Shown here in pieces: positions 7,566 to 15,090 of a DNA stretch of 54,122 bases (its first letter is position 1; every line of letters begins with the position of its first letter). The notes beneath the pieces are model-generated. The model was not told the origin of the DNA. It worked only from the letters and a program-made list of their open reading frames with translations, and ran no database searches. Position numbers and translations under genes: made by a program. The DNA is from Vicinamibacteraceae bacterium (GTDB lineage Bacteria > Acidobacteriota > Thermoanaerobaculia > Multivoradales > Multivoraceae). Location of the stretch: NCBI GenBank assembly GCA_012270995.1, contig JAAXHG010000179.1, positions 1 through 54,122 on the forward strand, given 5' to 3'.

Positions 7566-7876
7566 CAGAAGGGAATCTCGTCGTCGTCCTGACCGCCGGC
7601 CGACTCCACGCCGGAGGCCGCATCGGGATCGGTCTCCGGGCCGCCCGAGTCCGCCGATTCTTCCTCGATCGTCTCCACGATCTGCTGGACCTCGACCTCT
7701 GCGCGACGGATCTTCTTGCGGCAGATCTCGAGCAGCTCGGCGGCTCGCCCCAACTCCCTGCCGAGCTGATCAATGTCGATCTCGTCGCCCTCGATCCGCC
7801 GGAGCACGCCCTCGAGCTCCTCCATCGCCTGGGTGAAGCTGAGCTCGCCGTCGGCGACGCCGCCCCGCACGGTCAT
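7565..7876 (-). CDS. xseB: Exodeoxyribonuclease VII small subunit
   Basis: 103 residues. The first ~65 form the helical hairpin typical of XseB (FTQAMEELEGVLRRIEGDEI ... LGRAAELLEICRKKIRRAE). The family binds along the coiled arm of XseA to form the single-strand nuclease. A ~35-residue acidic, disordered tail follows and ends in DDDEIPF, closely resembling the SSB C-terminal tip (DDDIPF in E. coli). The ATG overlaps the xseA stop (ATGA). The subunit assignment is secure; a role for the tail is inference. Confidence 0.93.
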   Translation of the reverse strand: MTVRGGVADGELSFTQAMEELEGVLRRIEGDEIDIDQLGRELGRAAELLEICRKKIRRAEVEVQQIVETIEEESADSGGPETDPDAASGVESAGGQDDDEIPF

Positions 7877-9243
7877 GTCCGCTTCTCCGTGCTCAGCAGG
7901 TCCTTCTGGCGCGATTGTTCCGCCATCGCGAGCACCCTACTGCGAATCGTGCCGCTCCGGACGCGGGTTCGCAGTTCGACGCCCGGCGCCACGTCGTCGG
8001 CGCTTCGCACCAATCCCCCGTCCGCCCGCCGCGTCAGGCTGAAACCGCGCGCAAGGGTCCGCTCCGGCGAGAGTTGATCGCAGAGGCGCTTGTGGGCCTC
8101 CATCTGCCGCGCCGCCCGCCGCACGGGGAGGAAGGCGCCCCGCAGGAGACGCGTCCGGCGTTCCCGCTCCAGCCTCTCGGCGTCGGCCAGCGTCCGTTTC
8201 GCCGACCAGGCCAGATCGCGCTCCAGCGCACGGCAGTGAGCAGCTCGGGTCACAAGAAGCGCGCGGCTCGGCGACGCGAATCGATACGTGACCTGCGAAA
8301 CGCGGTTCTCGGCCGACCTCAAGACATCGCGCGCCTGCCGGGTGAGCGCGCGGGCCGTCTCCTCGACGCCGTACGCGGCACCGCCGACGCGGCCGACGAG
8401 GAGCTCCGCCGCTTCCGTGGGCGTCTTGCAGGTCGTATGCGCGACCAGATCCGAGATCGAAACGTCGATCTGGTGCCCGACACCGCAGATCACGGGCACC
8501 GGCGCCTCGGCGACGGCACGCGCCACCCGCCGGCTGTCGAACGTCGCCAGGTCGGTCCGCGATCCGCCGCCGCGGATCAGAGCGATCGCATCGAGGCGGT
8601 TTCCGTCCCGCGCGAACGCCTTCAGCAACTCGAAGGCACGGCCGATCTCCGCCTCGGCCGCGGCGCCCTGGACGGCCGCGTGGACCAGGACCACGCGAAA
8701 GCCGAACCCGGACTGCTCCAGGGTGTGGAGGAAGTCGTGGTACGCGGCGCTCCCTTCCGAGGTCACCAGACCGATATCGAGCGGCGCGGGCGCCAGCGGC
8801 AGGCGCTTGTTCACTTCGAGCAACCCGGCCGCCTGCAGCGCTTGTAGCGTCTCGCGGCGTCTCCGCTCGAGCGCGCCGAGCGAGAAGAGAGGGTCGACGT
8901 TCGCGACGACGAACTGGAAACGGCCCCCGCCGGGCCAGAAGTCGGGCCGGCCGGCGCAGCGCAGGACGACGCCCTCCGAGAGTTCCACGCCGGCCTCTCG
9001 CAGTACGGCCTCGACCCTCGGCCGGTCTTCTGCCCAGATGACGCAGTCCAGCTTGGCTTGGACCCGGTCTCCCCGCCCTTTCTCGACCAGCTCGAAGTAG
9101 ATCTGGCCCCGGGCGGCCGTTCGCAGTCTCTGGACTTCGCCGGCGATCCACACCGACGGATAGGTGTCCCCGAGCAGACCTTTCATCTCCCAGGCGAACT
9201 GGGAGACGGTGTACGTGCCGGCCGGAAGTTCGGAACCTGGCAA
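7873..9243 (-). CDS. xseA: Exodeoxyribonuclease VII large subunit
   Basis: 456 residues. The N-terminal OB-fold (about 12-110) starts TVSQFAWEMKGLLGD and contains VWIAGEV and GQIYFELVEK. The catalytic domain follows, with LVTSEGSAAYHDFLHTL, ALIRGGGSRTDLATFD, and ICGVGHQIDVSISDLVAHT followed by CKTPTEAAELL, all hallmark XseA motifs. A long helical arm ends the protein. The complex degrades single-stranded DNA to oligonucleotides in repair. The only plausible start is TTG 9243, 4 nt after the preceding stop and with no clear Shine-Dalgarno, suggesting reinitiation from the upstream gene. Confidence 0.94.
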   Translation of the reverse strand: MPGSELPAGTYTVSQFAWEMKGLLGDTYPSVWIAGEVQRLRTAARGQIYFELVEKGRGDRVQAKLDCVIWAEDRPRVEAVLREAGVELSEGVVLRCAGRPDFWPGGGRFQFVVANVDPLFSLGALERRRRETLQALQAAGLLEVNKRLPLAPAPLDIGLVTSEGSAAYHDFLHTLEQSGFGFRVVLVHAAVQGAAAEAEIGRAFELLKAFARDGNRLDAIALIRGGGSRTDLATFDSRRVARAVAEAPVPVICGVGHQIDVSISDLVAHTTCKTPTEAAELLVGRVGGAAYGVEETARALTRQARDVLRSAENRVSQVTYRFASPSRALLVTRAAHCRALERDLAWSAKRTLADAERLERERRTRLLRGAFLPVRRAARQMEAHKRLCDQLSPERTLARGFSLTRRADGGLVRSADDVAPGVELRTRVRSGTIRSRVLAMAEQSRQKDLLSTEKRT

Positions 9244-9247
9244 GGGC

Positions 9248-9796
9248 TCAGTGGAAGCCGGTCAGTTCGACCATCGATTCCATGGGAATCGAGTCGGCCC
9301 ACTCGAGAGCGTTCTTGTCGCCGATCGTCAGCTTGTCCAGGAACTGCCGTGCCTCGTCGCGGCGGGTGAACAGCCGCCAGATGAAGGTGTGGCCGGCGGG
9401 CGCGGTGAAGTAGGTGTAGTTCCGCATCCCCTCGCTCAGGTCGAAGCCCAGGTCGGATTCGCCGTTGACGCCGACGCAGGCCATCGCGATCGCCCGATAG
9501 GCCAGCGCCAGCGCCTTGAGCGGCTCCTCGAAGTCCGACAACTCCTCCCGGGACAACGGCGAGTGGTACAGGGCCACCCGCGAACCGTCCTCCTCGGCGA
9601 GCAGGTTGTACGGCACGTCCGCCCGGTCGAGCGCGTCCCGGGTTTCACTGGTCATCACGAAGACATCGTCCGTGTCCTCCACCTTGTACGCGATCGCGAA
9701 CGTCTCCGAGTCGAGACCGGCGAAGGACTCGGCCAGGATGCCTTCATCCTCGATCGTGAAGTAGTAGAGACGCGAGATCATCCGACGGGTAGCCAT
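9248..9796 (-). CDS. Conserved-looking cytosolic protein of unknown function
   Basis: 182 residues, not recognised. ATG 9796 has AGGAG 8 nt upstream. The protein is acidic and soluble, with no signal peptide or membrane segment. It is rich in aromatic residues (SRLYYFTIEDEG, MRNYTYFTAP, HTFIWRLFTRRDEARQFLD) and ends MVELTGFH. Good codon structure and the tight 4-nt spacing to xseA support a real gene. Being first in the xseA-xseB-rhomboid unit, it may be tied to DNA metabolism, but nothing in the sequence shows a catalytic motif. Confidence 0.75.
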   Translation of the reverse strand: MATRRMISRLYYFTIEDEGILAESFAGLDSETFAIAYKVEDTDDVFVMTSETRDALDRADVPYNLLAEEDGSRVALYHSPLSREELSDFEEPLKALALAYRAIAMACVGVNGESDLGFDLSEGMRNYTYFTAPAGHTFIWRLFTRRDEARQFLDKLTIGDKNALEWADSIPMESMVELTGFH

Positions 9797-9812
9797 GGGT
9801 TCAACTCCTGGG

Positions 9813-9830
9813 TCGGCCGGGAGCGGCCGA
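9813..9830 (-). terminator. Hairpin in the 9797-9899 spacer
   Basis: TCGGCC-GGGAGC-GGCCGA forms a 6-bp stem in the only gap between the secreted-protein trio and the xse unit. It may end the upstream transcript. No T-tract follows. The rest of the ~100-bp spacer holds the AGGAG ribosome site of the next gene but no clear promoter. Confidence 0.35.
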
Positions 9831-9899
9831 GCGGCCGGATCCTACCGGAATCGGGGTCTTCCGGGCCGCTTCGCGCGGGCGTGCCGCCCCACCGATCGC

Positions 9900-10568
9900 T
9901 CAGCGTTCCGGATGCTCCAGCAGGAAACGATCGAACGCCTCGCGTTCTTCCCGCGTGACGTCTTCGAACGCGATCAGGTACTCACCCCCGGCTGCCGGCA
10001 GCGGCGCCCGGATCAGGGTGACGGCGCGTTCGATCGCGTCGCAGTCCAGGGCGACCAGCACCAGGGCCATCTGCCGGCAAACACTGAAGAGCTGGGTTCC
10101 CAGTTCGCTCTCGATCCTCACCCGGGCCGCCTCGGGCATCCGCACCGTCGTGATCCAGTAACCCTCGCTGGACCGCCGCAACCTGATCGCGCCCTCAAGG
10201 TGCAGGGTCTGCCGGGGCACGGTCAGCTCCTGGCTCAGCCGACTCTCCAGGCTGCCGATCACAATCTCCGCATCAATGCGCCCGGACCCCGCCACCTCCA
10301 GTTCGAGCGCGGTCTCGAACACGCCGTCGTCGCCCGGACGGAGCGTCGCCTCGTGGCGGTTCACGGTCAGGGCGTGCTCCGGAGAGCGCAGCAGGACCTC
10401 GGCCGGACCGATCCGCACCGGCGTCAAATCGTCGATCAGGCTCTCGTAGACGCGGTTGAGCCGCTGGAAGGACACGACGCGGGCTTCGGTTTCGTCCTGG
10501 GCCGGGGCCGGGCCAGTGACGAGTCCGGGCAGGAACGCCAAGACGGCGGCCGCGGGTCCGGTCCTCAC
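9900..10568 (-). CDS. Small secreted protein of unknown function
   Basis: 222 residues from GTG 10568, which overlaps the stop of the GWxTD-VWA gene (GTGA). The first ~24 residues form a signal peptide ending PAPAQ, so it is exported. The mature part looks beta-rich (VFETALELEVAGSGRIDAEI, QTLHLEGAIRLRRSS) and contains one cysteine pair region around SVCRQMALVLVALDCDAIER. No known domain is recognised. Coupling to the VWA protein suggests a shared function, perhaps as a periplasmic partner, but that is inference. Confidence 0.75.
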   Translation of the reverse strand: MRTGPAAAVLAFLPGLVTGPAPAQDETEARVVSFQRLNRVYESLIDDLTPVRIGPAEVLLRSPEHALTVNRHEATLRPGDDGVFETALELEVAGSGRIDAEIVIGSLESRLSQELTVPRQTLHLEGAIRLRRSSEGYWITTVRMPEAARVRIESELGTQLFSVCRQMALVLVALDCDAIERAVTLIRAPLPAAGGEYLIAFEDVTREEREAFDRFLLEHPER

Positions 10569-13105
10569 GGGTAGTAGCCGCTGATCGTGCGCACCTTGTG
10601 GCGGCCCTTGACCTTCACCTCGACCTCGCGGTACTCCTCCCCGCCTCCCGACTGGTTCGACGTGTAGGCGAGCAGGTACTGCGACCGCAGCTCGCGCTCG
10701 ATCTCGTCGTAGACCGGCGCCAGATCCTCGGCCCTGGAGATGAAGAACGACTGCCCGCCGGTGACCCGGGCCAGGTCGTTCAGCTTGTTGCGCAGGATCA
10801 TCTGAGTACGGCCGACGCCGAGCCCGATCGTGTAGATCGCCACCGCCGAGCGGCGAGCGTAGTCCTCGACGTCCTTGAACGCGACCGTGCTCGACGTGTC
10901 TTCCCCGTCCGAGAGCAGAACCAGGGCCCGGCGACCTCTGACTCCCCGGAAGTAGTACAGACTCATGATCAGCGCGTCGTGCAACGCCGTGTTGCCGACC
11001 GCGCGCAGGTTCTCGATGGCTCCCGCCACGGCGCTGACGTCCGAAGTCCGGCCCATCAGCAAGGCGGGACGGGACGCGAACGCCACGGCGAAGCTGCGGT
11101 CCTTCGGCGTGATCAGGTTGGCCAGGAACTGCGAAGCCGTGCGGCGCGCCTCGCCCAGGGAGGTTTCCATCGAACCGGAAGCGTCGATCACGACACCCAG
11201 GGTCAACGGCAGATCCTCGACCAGCTCGAACTTCGAGAGTTTCTGCCGGCGTCCGTCCTCCAGCACGGTGAAGTCCGCCTCCTCCAGGCTCGTCACGGGA
11301 CGATTCGCGCCGTCCACGACCGTCGTGTAGAGCTCGACGAGATCGACGTCCACCGTGTCGGTGAACTCCGGCGCGTTGAGAAAACGCACGTCCTCGGCGC
11401 GGCTGCCGTCGTCGAGGGTCGCGGCAACAGTCAGGTAGACGAGTTCCTGCTCGCCGGACGCGGCCGGCACGTCGACTTCGGCACGCCACGGAGGACGCCG
11501 GAGAACCGCCCGGACCTCTTCGCCGATCCGAAACTCGACCTCCTGAACCAGGCGCTCTTCCGGCACGACGACCGAGGCCGCCGCATCCACCTTCCCCGAC
11601 ACCCGAACGCCGCGGCGCGGCTCGTTGATCTGGACCCGCAACTCGCCCCTCTGCTGGTTGAGCACCAGCTCGTCCGCGGCGACGATCTCGCCGGCCGCGT
11701 CCAGACCCTCGACCCGAACCGCCTGCTCGAGCGGGTACTTCGCCAGCCGCACCTCGGCGCTGAACGGCGGCCGGCGACGGGTCACCTGGAGCACGTCGTC
11801 GACCAGGAACCGCATGGCCACGATCTCCTCTCCCGTCACCAGTGTCTCCGCGCGCCAGAGGTTGAGCACGATGTCGCTCTCGGGCGGCACCAGGACCACG
11901 CCGCTTTCGGCCCCCCGCGCCTGCGGCGCGTCCGCCGCCAGTTGCTCCGCCGCCATCACCAGCCGCCGCTTCTCCTCGGGATCCGCCGGCTCCGTTTGCG
12001 GCGCCAGTGGAACCTCGACCGGCACCGCCGCGAACGCCGACGCTCCGCCGATCTCGTCCCGCGCCAGGAGACGCACCAGCACGGTCGACCCCGGGCGCAG
12101 CAACCGCTCCACCGGCAGCGCCAAAGAGCGGTCCGGCGGCGGCGCGCCGGAGAGGAAGCGCACCTTGAAGACGTCGAACACACGGCCCGGCCGCTCAACG
12201 ACACCCTCCACGTTGATCCGCACCTGCTCCCCGCCAGCGTCGTCAACGAAGGGAGAGAACGAGGCCCCGGGCGGCAGCGACAGCAGGATGCGCGTCAGGA
12301 TGCGCTGACCGCGCTGAGTCGGGAAGGTGACGATCGGCTCTTCCAGCTCCAGTTCGGGTGAGGTCGGGACCCGGTCCAGGGCGGCCTGTTCCGCCCAGAC
12401 ATCGAGATCCGGCGGCGGTCCCAACCAGGCTTCAAGGCGCTCGGTGGTTGGACGCTGGCGCCGAAAACCGAACAGACCGTTGACTCCGGTCGTCTCGTCG
12501 ACGCGCCTGGCCTCGTTGCAGACCTGGAGGTCGAAGCGGCGGGCCCGGATAAGGCCCCTGAGTTCTTCATACTGCTCGAGCCAGTACTCCATCTCGGGCA
12601 TGTAGAGCACCCGCTTCGAGTCCTCCGGCAGCCAGAGGCGGAACGCCTCGTTCGCCTTCGGCTGGAAGACGACCAGGTTGTCGTGCTCGCCCTCCTCCGG
12701 ACCGTAGCGCCAGATCTGGAGCGGCCGGAAGGTCTGATCGCAATCGATCGGCTCGATGTGGTCCGGTTCCCCATGCAGGAACAGCAACCGCGCCCTCACG
12801 TCGAAGAACGGCACGCCCGACTGGCGGATCCGCTCGCGACGCCGCTCGACGCCTTCGGCCACCTTGCCGCGGCCCAGGAACGTCTCGATGTACTCGCGCC
12901 GGGACGCCGGAGCCAGGTCCTGGACCCGCTGCAGCTCCGCCGGCGCCAGCAGGAACTGGGGCCCGTCCAGAAAGAACTCCCGCTCCGTGTCGGTCCACTC
13001 GGAGAGCCGCCAGCCTGCGTCCTGGGCGGCGACCGGCGCCGGCACGAGGCAGGCCGCAACCAGCAGCAGCCGGCGGATCCGCGATCCGAGTCCCCGCGGC
13101 CTCAC
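10565..13105 (-). CDS. Secreted GWxTD-domain / VWFA-domain fusion protein
   Basis: 846 residues from GTG 13105, overlapping the DUF420 stop. A signal peptide ends VAAQ. Residues ~30-180 resemble the GWxTD domain seen in acidobacteria and relatives (RLLFLHGEPDHIE, LQIWRYGPEEGEHDN). A long beta-rich middle contains repeated RRPP(F/W)xAEV strands, suggesting Ig-like modules. Residues ~590-846 match the acidobacterial VWFA-related type: DFTVLEDGRRQKL, then an intact MIDAS (DASGS at 641-645, T706, D733). It should bind a divalent metal and mediate adhesion or complex assembly outside the membrane. Flanking DUF420 and secreted genes are co-translated with it. Confidence 0.85.
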   Translation of the reverse strand: MRPRGLGSRIRRLLLVAACLVPAPVAAQDAGWRLSEWTDTEREFFLDGPQFLLAPAELQRVQDLAPASRREYIETFLGRGKVAEGVERRRERIRQSGVPFFDVRARLLFLHGEPDHIEPIDCDQTFRPLQIWRYGPEEGEHDNLVVFQPKANEAFRLWLPEDSKRVLYMPEMEYWLEQYEELRGLIRARRFDLQVCNEARRVDETTGVNGLFGFRRQRPTTERLEAWLGPPPDLDVWAEQAALDRVPTSPELELEEPIVTFPTQRGQRILTRILLSLPPGASFSPFVDDAGGEQVRINVEGVVERPGRVFDVFKVRFLSGAPPPDRSLALPVERLLRPGSTVLVRLLARDEIGGASAFAAVPVEVPLAPQTEPADPEEKRRLVMAAEQLAADAPQARGAESGVVLVPPESDIVLNLWRAETLVTGEEIVAMRFLVDDVLQVTRRRPPFSAEVRLAKYPLEQAVRVEGLDAAGEIVAADELVLNQQRGELRVQINEPRRGVRVSGKVDAAASVVVPEERLVQEVEFRIGEEVRAVLRRPPWRAEVDVPAASGEQELVYLTVAATLDDGSRAEDVRFLNAPEFTDTVDVDLVELYTTVVDGANRPVTSLEEADFTVLEDGRRQKLSKFELVEDLPLTLGVVIDASGSMETSLGEARRTASQFLANLITPKDRSFAVAFASRPALLMGRTSDVSAVAGAIENLRAVGNTALHDALIMSLYYFRGVRGRRALVLLSDGEDTSSTVAFKDVEDYARRSAVAIYTIGLGVGRTQMILRNKLNDLARVTGGQSFFISRAEDLAPVYDEIERELRSQYLLAYTSNQSGGGEEYREVEVKVKGRHKVRTISGYYP

Positions 13106-13512
13106 CACGACATGCGATACAGCATCCAGTACACAACGACCCCGGTCACCGAAACGTAGAGCCAGATCGGCAGAGTGACGCGCGCGATCCCCCGATGCCG
13201 ATCGTACCGGCCGCGGAGCCCCAGATAGACCGTGATCAACGCCAGCGGCGGCACCGCCGCGGCGAGCACCGTATGGGTAAGGAGGATGCCGAGATAGACG
13301 GTCCGCACGGTCCCTTCGCCCTCGAAGTGAACCGAACCGACCTGGTAGTGGTAGTAGAGGTACGAGGCGAGGAAGGCCGCCGAGCACCCGAGCGCCGTTA
13401 GCATGACCTGCTTGTGCCGCTCGCGGTTGCCGCGGCGGATCAGCACGTAGCCAATGACCAGCAGCGTCGCCGCCGCGGCGTTCAGGATGGCGTTCAAGGT
13501 CGGCAGGTGCAT
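13102..13512 (-). CDS. DUF420 family membrane protein
   Basis: 136 residues with four predicted membrane helices (around 8-26, 37-58, 75-98, 112-132). It begins MHLPTLNAILNAAAATLLV and carries RERHKQVMLTAL, LYYHYQVGSVHFEG and TVYLGILLTHTVLAA; the histidines in these are conserved in the DUF420/YozB family. Some relatives sit with cytochrome oxidase genes, but no respiratory gene is nearby here. It heads the unit with the GWxTD-VWA protein (GTGA overlap). No good ribosome site precedes the ATG. The DNA immediately upstream has been replaced by the defence-locus remnant. Confidence 0.88.
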   Translation of the reverse strand: MHLPTLNAILNAAAATLLVIGYVLIRRGNRERHKQVMLTALGCSAAFLASYLYYHYQVGSVHFEGEGTVRTVYLGILLTHTVLAAAVPPLALITVYLGLRGRYDRHRGIARVTLPIWLYVSVTGVVVYWMLYRMSW

Positions 13513-13533
13513 CGGGCATGGAGCTTAGCCAAC

Positions 13534-14001
13534 GTGGATGCTCAGCTCCGGCAGGCCGACAAGGCCGACGACGCAAGGCGCCTCGTGGAGACGTTCGTGA
13601 TCTCCGAACGGATGGCGGAGCAACTGACCGGGCTCGTGTTCCCCCATCTCCGGATCGACCGGCCCGCCGAGCACAAGGGCCTGCTGATCGTCGGCAACTA
13701 CGGCACCGGCAAGTCCCACCTGATGGCGCTCATCTCGGCGGTGGCCGAACATCCCGACCTCGCGGCCGCCGCCACGAACGAGGCCGTCGCGGCGGAGGCC
13801 GCGGCCATCGCCGGACGCTTCCAGGTTCTTCGAGCCGAGATCGGGTCCACCACGATGAGTCTCCGCGACGTGGTCTGCCGCCACATCGAGGAGCGGCTGG
13901 ACCAACTCGGAGTCGCCTACCGGTTCCCGCCGGCCGACGAGGCGCCGAACAGCAAGGACTCGTTCGCCGCGATGATGGCCGCTTTCGAGGCGTCCTACTC
14001 G
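13534..14001 (+). pseudogene. Truncated DUF6079-type BREX-like ATPase (N-terminal remnant)
   Basis: About 156 residues of the N-terminal domain of a large P-loop ATPase. LRQADKADDARRLVETFVIS leads to the Walker A GNYGTGKSHLMALISAVAEH, then EIGSTTMSLRDVV and SKDSFAAMMAAFEASYS. From memory this matches DUF6079 proteins, which accompany PglZ in BREX-like defence loci and usually exceed 1,000 residues. The usual first ~15 residues are missing at the DUF420 boundary, and homology stops near 14001, where the frame runs into an unrelated gene tail. It is a fragment, surely non-functional as an ATPase. Confidence 0.75.
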
Positions 14002-14020
14002 TGCGGACGATGCGTGCGAT

Positions 14021-14218
14021 TCCCCAACCCCCGCCGCCAGCTTCCCGGCCGCCATCGAGTGGCCCGCGCGGACCGGCCTGCCAAACGGCTTCTTTCCGCT
14101 GCTCGCCCCGGGACGACGGGCGTTCCTGAGAGAGGGCCGGTACGCCGTGGGACACGGCGGGATCGCGCTGGAAGAGGTGATCGTCCCCTTCGTCAAGATC
14201 CGGCGGGCGGGCCAATGA
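14021..14218 (+). pseudogene. C-terminal remnant of a PglZ-domain protein
   Basis: In a different frame from the preceding ATPase fragment, about 65 residues read SFPAAIEWPARTGLPNGFF ... RYAVGHGGIALEEVIVPFV and stop at TGA 14216-14218. HGG-(I/L)-LEE-(V/I)-IVP is the characteristic end of PglZ alkaline-phosphatase-fold proteins of BREX systems. The rest of the gene is absent. The sharp change of frame and family near 14000-14020 marks a deletion junction that removed most of the locus. The stop overlaps the ATG of the next gene (ATGA), showing the original operon arrangement. Confidence 0.7.
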
Positions 14219-14958
14219 ACAGCGGTCGCAGAATCGGTCTGGACCGCCGCCTTGAGCTCGAGTGGCTCGACGCGGCGGCCGCGCAGGCAGCAGCCGGCGC
14301 CGACGAGGCGACGGTTCGCGACCGGCTCTTCGACCTTCTGCGGGACCGAGTCGGCGGCACGCGGAAGCCCGGCACCGCCCGCCACAAGACAGTGGGCGTT
14401 CTGGTCGGGGCATGGGTCTTGACTCCCGAGAAGCTGATGGCGTTCCGAGGGCGCGCCATCGACGTCCTCCCCTCGCTTTCGCCTCGCGAGCGTCTGGCCA
14501 TGCACTGGAGCGTGCTCATGGCGGTCTACCCCTTCTTCGGGGACGTCGCCTGCCACGTGGGGCAAATGCTGTCCCTGCAGAGCAACCTCACCCTCGCCCA
14601 TCTGTTGGGTCGAATGCGGCGGGAGTGGGGGGACCGTTCAACGGTGGATCGCGCGGCGCAGAGAATCGTTCGATCCATGGTCGCCTGGAAGGCCCTGCGG
14701 GACACCGGCATGCGCGGCGTGTATCAGGCCGCTTCGGCACCCATTGCGCTGAGTGGCGATGCCTCGAAGCTCGTATTGGAGGGCTTTCTCCACTACGCAC
14801 GGCGCCCGCTCCCGATCGACGACGCTCTTCGCCATCCGGGCCTGTTTCCGTTCGATCTGGCCCTTCGCCCGTACGACCTGCGAGGATCCTCGTTGTTCGA
14901 GCTGCAGCGACTCGGGCTGGACATCGACATGGTGACGCTACGTGAGACCGGCGGCTGA
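14215..14958 (+). CDS. Uncharacterised protein, companion of the PglZ/DUF6079 locus
   Basis: 247 residues, apparently full length, starting at an ATG overlapping the PglZ stop. It begins MNSGRRIGLDRRLELEWLDA. It contains KTVGVLVGAWVLTPEKL, a hydrophobic stretch around LAMHWSVLMAVYPFFGDVA, and the DNA-binding-like WGDRSTVDRAAQRIVRSMVAW. I recall similar unnamed proteins beside DUF6079 and PglZ in other genomes, without a known role. The frame is intact although its partners are destroyed, so it may be a recent orphan or may have an independent job. Whether it is still transcribed is unclear, since its upstream promoter was deleted. Confidence 0.65.
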   Translation: MNSGRRIGLDRRLELEWLDAAAAQAAAGADEATVRDRLFDLLRDRVGGTRKPGTARHKTVGVLVGAWVLTPEKLMAFRGRAIDVLPSLSPRERLAMHWSVLMAVYPFFGDVACHVGQMLSLQSNLTLAHLLGRMRREWGDRSTVDRAAQRIVRSMVAWKALRDTGMRGVYQAASAPIALSGDASKLVLEGFLHYARRPLPIDDALRHPGLFPFDLALRPYDLRGSSLFELQRLGLDIDMVTLRETGG

Positions 14959-15014
14959 GGCGCCGCAGCACGGTGGGTCAGCTACGGAAGCCCTGAGGAC
15001 CGCTCTCGTTGGAT

Positions 15015-15032
15015 GCCGGCCAGTAGGCCGGC
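15015..15032. terminator. Hairpin between convergent orphan gene and mltG
   Basis: GCCGGCC-AGTA-GGCCGGC forms a perfect 7-bp stem with a tetraloop, about 60-75 bp from both flanking stops. It is a plausible bidirectional transcription stop without a U-tract. Nothing else is seen in 14959-15090. Confidence 0.45.
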
Positions 15033-15090
15033 GCACCGGCACGAGAAGCGGACGTGACTCAGCGGCCCGGCCGAGTGCGCTCTGCCCGGC

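Noticed and set aside
5625..7592. 655-codon plus-strand frame spanning argC, its promoter and the rhomboid gene
   Set aside because: Antisense to two clear genes and across their terminator hairpins; low-complexity Arg/Glu/Gln-rich translation, no start context.
13414..14958. A single 514-residue fusion gene running from DUF420 antisense through to 14958
   Set aside because: The continuous frame joins an ATPase fragment, a meaningless stretch and the separate 247-residue gene. PglZ homology lies in another frame, and ATG 14215 is ATGA-coupled to it.
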